Origin: CAYUCJ01 sp049282265
GTDB lineage: Bacteria > Desulfobacterota > DSM-4660 > Desulfatiglandales > Desulfatiglandaceae
Length of the DNA: 6,414 nucleotides
Direction of reading: 5' to 3'
Assembly (NCBI GenBank): GCA_049282265.1
Contig: JBAPTR010000085.1
Location: forward strand, 1 to 6,414
Shown here: positions 1 through 6,414 of the stretch, one piece after another
Layout: every line of letters begins with the position of its first letter
Position numbering within the stretch: the first letter of the stretch is position 1
Position numbers and translations under genes: made by a program
Notes under the pieces: model-generated
Told to the model about the DNA's origin: nothing
Databases searched by the model: none
Seen by the model: only the letters and a program-made list of their open reading frames with translations

Positions 1-32
1 GAATAAACCACTGGCATGCCAGTGGTTTATTC
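1..32. terminator. 32-bp perfect palindrome, probable bidirectional terminator hairpin
   Basis: The first 32 bases are exactly self-complementary: the left arm GAATAAACCACTGGCA is followed without a spacer by its reverse complement. Folded as RNA it would give a GC-rich upper stem around a tight GCATGC centre. The lower stem is A/T-rich, so each direction ends in a T-rich 3' arm (GGTTTATTC), as in a bidirectional intrinsic terminator. It lies about 130 bases before the first gene and would separate that operon from whatever is to the left. The T-run is interrupted by A, so it is not a textbook terminator. A dyad operator, or a fold-back artefact at a contig end, are alternatives. It could extend beyond the window edge. 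Confidence 0.55.
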
Positions 33-148
33 CTTCGAATTAGAACCTCGCGATTCGGTTACTGGGTATTGTGAGTTTAGGAATGTGGCGTGCCGGATTA
101 GAAAGGTTCGACTTTGCGTTTTAAGAAAAGTTGCTTTGAGATACTTAG

Positions 149-156
149 ACGGAGGT
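149..156 (+). promoter_or_regulatory. Ribosome binding site fixing the hyuA start
   Basis: ACGGAGGT sits 3-4 nt before the ATG at 160. This strong Shine-Dalgarno match decides the start: an in-frame ATG at 16 would add 48 residues, but it lies in the centre of the palindrome, has no ribosome site, and the added residues do not look like any HyuA N-terminus. Confidence 0.8.
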
Positions 157-159
157 ACC

Positions 160-2235
160 ATGAAATTCAAGATCGGAGTTGATGTAGGCGGAACCTTCAC
201 TGACTTTTTATTGATGGACGAAGAAGGGAACTCCAAGATATTTAAGGTGCTATCAACACCTGAAGATCCCTCACTTGCCGTAATGAGCGGTTTTCTTGAG
301 ATGGCAAAGGCAGAGGAGCTGGAATTGTCTGTTCTTTTGCAGAACGTGGAGATCATCGTACACGGGACCACTGTGACCACCAATGCCGTTTTGACAGGCA
401 ATGTCTCAAAGACCGGACTTTTGACTACCAAAGGTTTCAGGGATGCACTCCAAATGAGAAGAGGAATAAGAGAGGAACTTTACAACAATAAGTACCTTGC
501 CCCTGCGCCCCTCGTCCCAAGGTACCTGAGGATGCCGGTTGATGAGAGAGTGGATTTTGCGGGCAACACTATAAGGGACATTCGTCTCTCCGATGTGAAA
601 AGCGGGATTGAACGGTTCAAGGATCACGAGGTTGAGGCAGTAGCCGTATGCTTTATGCACTCCTATGCCAACAGCAAGAACGAGCTTTTGGCAGAAAAAA
701 AGGTTCGTGAACTAATGCCGGAATCATACCTCTCGGTCTCTTCAGAGATTTTGCCTCAAATAAGATTTTATGATCGGGTTAGCACGACTGTTCTTAATTC
801 TGCTGTGGGCCCTATTCTTAGGAAGTATCTCTTAAGACTTACGGCAAGGCTAGAAGATGACGGATTTAAAGGGATTCTCCTCATAATGCAGTCTAATGGA
901 GGTGTTTCACCGCCTGAAGCGGTCACGGAGCTGGCGGCCAGCACTCTGCTTTCGGGTCCAGCGGCGGCCCCCATTGCTGGAATAGCCTATACTAGCCTTC
1001 ATGAGAATGACAGTTTTATCACCATAGATATGGGAGGTACAAGTTTTGATGCCGCCCTTATAAAAGATGCAACTCCCATAGTGACAACTGATGGCAAGGT
1101 GAATCGACATGCATTGGCCCTACCAATGATGCAGATCAACACTATTGGAGCGGGTGGCGGAAGTATTGCGTGGATCGACGAAGGAGGCCTTCTCAAGATG
1201 GGGCCCAAAAGCGCAGGAGCCTGGCCCGGGCCTGCCTGTTATGGGCTTGGAGGCACCGAGCCCACCTGCAGCGATGCCAATCTGATACTCGGGTACTTGA
1301 ATGCCGACTACTTTGCCGGGGGAAAAATGAAACTTGATTATGCTGGTGCCGAGAAGGCTATAGAAAAAAATGTGGCACGCCCGCTAAATTTAAGCACGGT
1401 AGAGGCAGCCCATGGCATGTTTCATATAATGAACGTCAATATGGCATCTGCCATAAGGGAGATCTCCGTTCAAAGGGGCTATGATCCAAGGGAATTTCTC
1501 ATTGTCTGTGCCGGAGGTGCAGGCCCAATCCATGCGGCCATGATCGCAAAAGAGCTGGAGATACCAAAGATACTGATACCGAAAGAGTCATCAATATTTT
1601 GTGCGGCCGGTATGCTCCTTTCAGACTTGAAGCACGACTTTGTGAGAACCTATCATTCCTTATTTTCAAAAGACTCAATAGATGTGTCACGGTTTCTTTC
1701 CCTAGTTCAGGAGCTTGAAGATGAGGGTGAGAAAGTTCTTGTAGAGGAGAAAATCCCTCCAGAAAGGAGGGCTTATCTCTTTTCTTTAGACCTGAGGTAC
1801 GTGGGACAATATCACGAGGTGAATGTGGAAGTGAGTAAAGAAACGATAGAGGCATTCGACGAAGCAGCAGTTAAGGAAACCTTCCATACGGCACATGACA
1901 GGCTCTACGGGTACTCTTTAAAGAAAGAAGGGACCGATGTGGAATTGGTCAACTTGAGAATGACCGCTATTGGAACCACAGAGAAGCCCACTTTCAGGGA
2001 GGAAGATTATATAGGTCAAGATCCCAGCGCATGTCTTAAAGGGAAGAGGAATGTCTTTATACCCTCCGAGATGGACTTTTTATCCGTACAGGTATACGAC
2101 GGGAACCGTCTGGGTTATGGAAACCGGCTTAGGGGCCCGGCAATCATAGAGCAGGTAAATACCACTATTTTTATCCCTCCGGAGTATGAAATCGAATGTG
2201 ATCAGTACGGAAGTTACCTGTTAACCCTGCTATGA
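160..2235 (+). CDS. hyuA: Hydantoinase/oxoprolinase family protein, HyuA-type ATP-binding subunit (possible ketone carboxylase beta-like subunit)
   Basis: Protein of 691 residues, the normal length for stand-alone HyuA/acetone carboxylase beta subunits. The start at 160 puts the family's N-terminal phosphate-binding motif DVGGTFTD at residues 8-15. HGTTVTTNAVL follows at 68-78, the second ASKHA-like phosphate motif DMGGTSFDAA at 290-299, TIGAGGGSIAWID near 328-340, and the family signature GPKSAGAWPGPACYGLGG from 348. RGYDPREF and CAGGAGPIHA come later. All expected blocks are present and uninterrupted. Family knowledge: this subunit binds and cleaves ATP to phosphorylate a carbonyl or carboxylate, working with a HyuB subunit in the cytoplasm, in hydantoin or 5-oxoproline hydrolysis or in ketone carboxylation (acetone, acetophenone). 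It is first in the operon, 19 nt before hyuB. The symbol is a family name; the substrate is not determined. The downstream CoA ligase makes a carboxylase role attractive, but this is inference. Confidence 0.93.
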   Translation: MKFKIGVDVGGTFTDFLLMDEEGNSKIFKVLSTPEDPSLAVMSGFLEMAKAEELELSVLLQNVEIIVHGTTVTTNAVLTGNVSKTGLLTTKGFRDALQMRRGIREELYNNKYLAPAPLVPRYLRMPVDERVDFAGNTIRDIRLSDVKSGIERFKDHEVEAVAVCFMHSYANSKNELLAEKKVRELMPESYLSVSSEILPQIRFYDRVSTTVLNSAVGPILRKYLLRLTARLEDDGFKGILLIMQSNGGVSPPEAVTELAASTLLSGPAAAPIAGIAYTSLHENDSFITIDMGGTSFDAALIKDATPIVTTDGKVNRHALALPMMQINTIGAGGGSIAWIDEGGLLKMGPKSAGAWPGPACYGLGGTEPTCSDANLILGYLNADYFAGGKMKLDYAGAEKAIEKNVARPLNLSTVEAAHGMFHIMNVNMASAIREISVQRGYDPREFLIVCAGGAGPIHAAMIAKELEIPKILIPKESSIFCAAGMLLSDLKHDFVRTYHSLFSKDSIDVSRFLSLVQELEDEGEKVLVEEKIPPERRAYLFSLDLRYVGQYHEVNVEVSKETIEAFDEAAVKETFHTAHDRLYGYSLKKEGTDVELVNLRMTAIGTTEKPTFREEDYIGQDPSACLKGKRNVFIPSEMDFLSVQVYDGNRLGYGNRLRGPAIIEQVNTTIFIPPEYEIECDQYGSYLLTLL

Positions 2236-2254
2236 AATTTCTAGGAGGAGATAA

Positions 2255-4000
2255 ATGAGCAAAAAAATAGATCAAATTTTGGCTTCGGTGCTTCAAAGAA
2301 GGTTCAAGTCTATAACCGAAGAAATGGGGTTGACCCTTTTAAGGACTACCCGTTCTCCCATTTTGAATGAGGCCAGGGACTTTGTGACGGGGCTTTATGA
2401 TCGGAAAGGGAGGATGCTGGAACAGACCGAATATATCCCTTCATTGGCCTTTGCCATCCCGCGTGCTTGTGAATACATAGTAGACTATTTTGGCAGTGAT
2501 ATACATCCGGGGGATGTTATACTCCATAACGACGTGTTCACGGGCGGAAATCAGAATGCAGATGTGGCGGTTTTTAAGCCTATATTCCATGGAGAAGAAC
2601 TTGTGGCCTGGTCTGTATGCAAAGGCCACCAGGCGGACATAGGTGGAGCCGTTGCAGGTGGGTACAATCCTGAGGCAAGGGAAGTATGGCAGGAAGCATT
2701 ACGAATAACGCCCGTGAAGATATATGAGGGGGGTAAATTCAAAAAGGATGTGTGGGATCTGATATTTGCCAACATTAGATACGATATTGTTAAAGAAGAC
2801 ATTAGAGCGGAAATCGGTGGAACCGTTGTAGGAGAAAGAGGGATTAAAGCATTGGTGGAAAGATATGGCATCCGGAAGTTTAACGATCATGTGGAATATT
2901 TATTCGATATGGCGGAGAAGATGGTCAGGAACGAGATCAAGCAAATTCCAGACGATACTTACCATGGAGAGAGCTATGTGTTTTACGATGGGTTCAACGA
3001 AGGCTCCAAGATGAAGATCAATCTGGATGTAATGGTTAGCGGCGATGAGATAACTTTTGACTACACTGGTTCTGACCCTCAGACGGAGGGATTTGTCAAT
3101 GCCCCTTACTCGGCGACGGTCTCCGCCGTTCTTTTGACCTTTCTGATGCTCATAAATCCGGATATCCCTCACAATGATGGTATTCTTAGACCCATTCATA
3201 TTGTCAATCCGGAGGGTTCATTCCTAAATGCAGGTTTTCCTGCCGCCACGACCTTTGGAAATACCATCATTGGTCCCAACTCTGATGCAATATTCAGGGC
3301 CTTTTCAAAAGCCCTGCCAAAGATGGTGACTGGAGGATGGAACCGAGCCTTGAATTTTAGCCTTACGGGTAAGGATCCAAGGAAAAACCGGCCCTATGTA
3401 GACATTCTGTTCCTTGCATTAAAGGGTGGCTCAGGGGGGACTTGGATGGCTGATGGCTATGATCACATTGGTATAATCAACTGCGCAGGAGGCATATTGG
3501 CGCAGGACTACGAGATGTTTGAGATTCATGATCCGCATTTTCTTATCAAGCATGAGTACCTCACCGATTCGGCAGGTGCTGGCAGATGGCGTGGTGGACT
3601 GGGCATCGAAACGGAGTTTGTCATTTACGGTCAAGATGTGACCGGAATCTCGTTCGGAGATGGTATCGAAGAAGAGTCAAGAGCCTTTGGCTTCTTTGGC
3701 GGCAAAGATGGAATCGTCAATGAAGTTAAACTCGTATATCCAGATGGAACCGAAAGGATTGCGAAATCCAAGGAAATCATTAGGAATATCCCGACGGACA
3801 CCATTTTTAAACAAAAAGCGGGCGGTGGTGGAGGTTATGGCAATCCGCATCAGAGACCGTTAGAAAGGGTGCTTGATGATGTGAGGAATGAAATGGTTTC
3901 CATTGAAAGAGCAAGAGAAGATTATGGTGTTGTGATTGACGGAGCGACTCTTACGGTGGATGAAAATGCTACCGGAAAGCTAAGAGGAGAAGAGAAATGA
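2255..4000 (+). CDS. hyuB: Hydantoinase B/oxoprolinase family protein, HyuB-type catalytic subunit (possible carboxylase alpha-like subunit)
   Basis: Protein of 581 residues, typical of HyuB and somewhat shorter than acetone carboxylase alpha. AGGAGGAG (2243-2250) lies 4 nt before the ATG. Expected blocks appear in order: LLRTTRSPILNEARDF (28-43), HNDVFTGGNQNADVAVFKP (91-109), GHQADIGG (124-131) carrying the His and Asp expected at the metal site of acetone carboxylase-type alpha subunits, FDYTGSDPQTEGFVNAP (268-284), the GGSGG stretch (391-395), GAGRWRGGLG (441-450) and the closing glycine-rich GGGGGYGNP near residue 535. In many relatives the first block reads NDPY-x-GG-x-H-x-x-D; here the His position is Asn (GGNQNAD), which may mark a subfamily. 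Family knowledge: HyuB carries the metal-dependent chemistry that uses the intermediate activated by HyuA. Its stop overlaps the next start by 4 nt (ATGA), so it is translationally coupled to the VOC gene. The substrate is unknown. Confidence 0.92.
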   Translation: MSKKIDQILASVLQRRFKSITEEMGLTLLRTTRSPILNEARDFVTGLYDRKGRMLEQTEYIPSLAFAIPRACEYIVDYFGSDIHPGDVILHNDVFTGGNQNADVAVFKPIFHGEELVAWSVCKGHQADIGGAVAGGYNPEAREVWQEALRITPVKIYEGGKFKKDVWDLIFANIRYDIVKEDIRAEIGGTVVGERGIKALVERYGIRKFNDHVEYLFDMAEKMVRNEIKQIPDDTYHGESYVFYDGFNEGSKMKINLDVMVSGDEITFDYTGSDPQTEGFVNAPYSATVSAVLLTFLMLINPDIPHNDGILRPIHIVNPEGSFLNAGFPAATTFGNTIIGPNSDAIFRAFSKALPKMVTGGWNRALNFSLTGKDPRKNRPYVDILFLALKGGSGGTWMADGYDHIGIINCAGGILAQDYEMFEIHDPHFLIKHEYLTDSAGAGRWRGGLGIETEFVIYGQDVTGISFGDGIEEESRAFGFFGGKDGIVNEVKLVYPDGTERIAKSKEIIRNIPTDTIFKQKAGGGGGYGNPHQRPLERVLDDVRNEMVSIERAREDYGVVIDGATLTVDENATGKLRGEEK

Positions 4001-4392
4001 GTCGGCCCTATATTGAACACATCGGCATCATTGTTGACAATCTGGATCGATCAATAGCGTTGTTTGAGAGCCTGTTTGACATAAAACCCTCCGGCATAAA
4101 AGATATGCCTGATGTGGGACTGAAGGTTGCCCGGTTAAGTGCAGAGAATATAGACATTGAATTGATCGAATATACAAGTGAGGCTGCTTTTGGCAAATTA
4201 GTGATGGGGGCTGAAAGGGGCCTCAATCATATTTCAGTAAAAGTCGAAAATATTGAGTCCATGGTAAGGGACGCTGAACAGAGAGGTATCAAGGCCCTAG
4301 AGGGTTTTCCGAGGCCGGGAAGCCATGGCTTGGTGGCCTTTTTTGAGCCGGCGACAACGGAAGGTATCTTATTAGAGGTATGTGAGCGTTAG
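3997..4392 (+). CDS. VOC-superfamily (glyoxalase-fold) protein, methylmalonyl-CoA epimerase-like
   Basis: Protein of 131 residues made of two beta-alpha-beta-beta-beta modules, the usual size for a single-chain VOC enzyme. The N-terminal IEHIGIIVDNLDRSIALFE strongly resembles methylmalonyl-CoA epimerase, as do GLNHISVKVENIESM (75-89) and the closing EGILLEVCE (122-130). Candidate metal ligands fall at expected places: His8, Glu55 (in IDIELIEY), His78 and Glu127. Epimerases of this family racemise the alpha carbon of a 2-carboxyacyl-CoA through a metal-stabilised enolate. The start overlaps the hyuB stop (ATGA), and no separate ribosome site is needed, although GGAGAAGAG just upstream could serve. 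The tight coupling suggests either a product-processing isomerase or an accessory subunit of the HyuAB complex. It does not resemble the gamma subunit of acetone carboxylase. Fold confidence is high; the reaction is inferred. Confidence 0.85.
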   Translation: MSRPYIEHIGIIVDNLDRSIALFESLFDIKPSGIKDMPDVGLKVARLSAENIDIELIEYTSEAAFGKLVMGAERGLNHISVKVENIESMVRDAEQRGIKALEGFPRPGSHGLVAFFEPATTEGILLEVCER

Positions 4393-4409
4393 ATATCAGG
4401 GAGGCATAA

Positions 4410-5783
4410 ATGACATTCTGCCACGAAAAGAAACTCTGGAATGAAAAAATAGAAACCATGTCAAGAGATGAAATGAGGTCCTTACAACTCGTAAAACTCA
4501 AGAAACAGGTTTTATATAATTATGAAAATTCGCCTTTCTACAGGAACAAGTTTGAGGAGATAGGGGCGAAACCAGAAGACATCAAAAACTTTGATGATTT
4601 CGCACGGATTCCATTGATGACAAAAGATGAGCACAGAAGAATCCAGCAGGAATCTTTAGAAAAATATGGCAACCCCTATGCCCTCATGGCTTGCGCACCC
4701 CGCGAAAAAATTGTCCGCATTAATTCCACCTCCGGTACTACCGGAGTCCCCACCCTTTATACTCTGACTCAGCACGACGTGGATGTGGTCAATGAAATGC
4801 ATGCCAGGAAATACTGGAGGGCGGGAATCAGACCCGGACATGTGATGATCCAGGCTTTGTCTTTGAGTATGTTTACAGGGGGTCTACCCCTCTCGCAAGG
4901 TATACAGTATATGGGAGCCTGCGTGGTCCCGGTGGGCATTGAAGGGGGAACTAAAAGAGTCTTGGAGTTCATCCGATTGACCTCACCTGTGGCCATCATT
5001 ACCACGCCATCCTTTGGACAGTATCTAATAGAAAAATGCCCTGAACTTACAGGGAAGAAAGCGGAGACTCTAGGCTTAAGATGGTTTTTCTGTGCCGGTG
5101 AACCGGGCGGTGGAAATCCGGAGGTTCGCAAAATACTCGCGGAAGGGCTTGGTGCCAAGGTTTTTGATCACACGGGAGGCGGCCACGCTTTTCACGGCAT
5201 ATCCTGTGACGAACCCCCAGATCACTTCAGCGGTATGCATTTTGTCTCGGAAGATCATTGTCTTTTGGAGCTGATTGACCCCAAAACGAAAAAGAGCATT
5301 GAGGTAGAAGATGGCGCCGTAGGAGAGATGGTGTTCACTTTTCTTGAGTGGGAAGGGGGGCCTTTTATGCGCTATGCGCTGGGGGACTTACTGAAAATAT
5401 CTACTGAACCATGTGAATGTGGAATGCCGGGGATCAGATTCAAAATTGTGGGCAGGGCCGACGATATGCTCATTGTCAAAGGGGTCAATGTCTACCCTGA
5501 AGCCATCAAGACCTCTATTTTGAACTTTCGCCCGCATGTGACCGGCATGTTTCGCATCTTACTGAAGCAGCCCGGACCCGTTGTTAAGCCTCCTCTCAGG
5601 ATCATGCTGGAATATGGTACCACTGTTGTAGAAAAGGACCTTCCTTCCCTGGAGAAAAAAATGATATCTCAGTTCAAAGAGAAATTGAGAATTGCGCCGC
5701 AATTTGACTGGGTACCTCCAGAGACTATTCCCCGGGAGTTAAAAAAGACAAAGTTCATTGAGGTTGAAAGTAACAAAAGATAA
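4410..5783 (+). CDS. Phenylacetate-CoA ligase (PaaK)-family AMP-forming acyl-CoA ligase
   Basis: Protein of 457 residues, slightly longer than typical PaaK. AGGGAGG (4398-4404) lies 5 nt before the ATG. The N-terminus has the PaaK pattern (YNYENSPFYRNKFEEIG, 36-52; FDDFARIPLMTKDE, 61-74). The ATP-binding loop STSGTTGVP is at 106-114, the ribose-binding RYALGD at 321-326, and the hinge region GRADDMLIVKGVNVYP at 348-363. The C-terminal small domain ends in PRELKKTKFIEV, whose lysines include the likely thioester-step residue. Cys266, His277 and the Cys335-x-Cys337-Gly motif sit where PaaK relatives keep conserved Cys/His, possibly a zinc site (inference). The usual A5 motif Y-G-x-T-E reads FDHTGG here (252-257), lacking the Glu. 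Such enzymes adenylate an aromatic or other carboxylic acid with ATP and pass it to CoA in the cytoplasm. Placement behind hyuAB suggests it activates their acid product. The substrate is not readable. Confidence 0.9.
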   Translation: MTFCHEKKLWNEKIETMSRDEMRSLQLVKLKKQVLYNYENSPFYRNKFEEIGAKPEDIKNFDDFARIPLMTKDEHRRIQQESLEKYGNPYALMACAPREKIVRINSTSGTTGVPTLYTLTQHDVDVVNEMHARKYWRAGIRPGHVMIQALSLSMFTGGLPLSQGIQYMGACVVPVGIEGGTKRVLEFIRLTSPVAIITTPSFGQYLIEKCPELTGKKAETLGLRWFFCAGEPGGGNPEVRKILAEGLGAKVFDHTGGGHAFHGISCDEPPDHFSGMHFVSEDHCLLELIDPKTKKSIEVEDGAVGEMVFTFLEWEGGPFMRYALGDLLKISTEPCECGMPGIRFKIVGRADDMLIVKGVNVYPEAIKTSILNFRPHVTGMFRILLKQPGPVVKPPLRIMLEYGTTVVEKDLPSLEKKMISQFKEKLRIAPQFDWVPPETIPRELKKTKFIEVESNKR

Positions 5784-6414
5784 GTCAGCGAGGAGAAGGA
5801 AGTTGCAAGATAGGTATACCCTGAAAGGGAAGAGAATTCTTATTGTCGATGACGAACCTGATATCTTAAGAAGTCTTGAAGAGACATTGGATATGTGTTC
5901 GGTCGACAAAGCAAATGATTTTGAGAAGGCCAAAAACCTGCTTGAGACAAACACCTATGATGCTGCCATTCTCGATATTATGGGGGTAAGGGGATATGAA
6001 ATACTGGAAATCACGACGAAGGAGAATGTTCCGACCTTGATGCTGACAGCCCATGCTTTCAGCCCCGATAGTTTTATGAAATCCATTAAAGGGCGCGCTC
6101 ATGCTTATATACCCAAAGACAAGATGTCGGATATTGGAACCTTTCTTGAAATGTGAGTATCCCGGGTGCGGAAGAAAAAAAGATAGGCCTGAACGTTTAC
6201 CGGAAGAAGTGAATAGCCATGACCACCTAATGCGACTTGCCGTGTGGAACTCAGAACCCACTCTGCATGATAACCTCGCCGCAGCATTTCCACATCATGC
6301 AACTTCTGCTTCAGCATGAAGCTTAAGTCCCAGCGCGCGCACCACCTTCATTACTGTGGCGAACTCCGGGTTACCTTCCGGCGAAAGCGCTTTATAAAGG
6401 CTTTCGCGCCCCAG

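Overview
The window holds a compact co-directional (+) operon with a catabolic or ring/ketone-activating look, followed by a stand-alone receiver gene and, at the right edge, the end of a convergent antitoxin-type gene. Gene style (strong GGAGG ribosome sites, TTG start, mid-range base composition) and the PaaK-like ligase and receiver sequences suggest a Gram-negative anaerobe, most plausibly a Desulfobacterota-type bacterium. That placement rests on recognition of protein style only, not on a search.

Layout: positions 1-32 are a perfect 32-bp palindrome, probably a terminator or insulating hairpin of whatever lies to the left. Positions 33-159 hold no gene and no promoter I can defend. Then come hyuA-like (160-2235), hyuB-like (2255-4000), a small VOC-fold protein resembling methylmalonyl-CoA epimerase (3997-4392, ATGA overlap with hyuB) and a phenylacetate-CoA ligase-family AMP-forming enzyme (4410-5783). 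A receiver-only response regulator (5803-6156) starts 19 nt after the ligase stop. Positions 6157-6294 hold no convincing gene or terminator. On the minus strand, 6414-6295 encodes the last 39 residues of a HigA-type addiction-module antidote protein whose beginning lies outside the window.

How they may work together: HyuA and HyuB are the two large subunits of the hydantoinase/oxoprolinase/acetone carboxylase/acetophenone carboxylase superfamily, which uses ATP to activate a carbonyl or bicarbonate and then hydrolyses a cyclic amide or carboxylates a ketone. A CoA ligase directly downstream recalls the known pairing of acetophenone carboxylase with benzoylacetate-CoA ligase, so an ATP-dependent carboxylation followed by CoA activation is the leading hypothesis. 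Hydrolysis of a hydantoin- or lactam-like ring, giving an acid for the ligase, is the alternative. The VOC protein, translationally coupled to HyuB, may be a metal-dependent epimerase/isomerase acting on the product or a substitute for the small third subunit found in acetone carboxylases. No such third subunit of the known type is visible here. The substrate cannot be read from the sequence.
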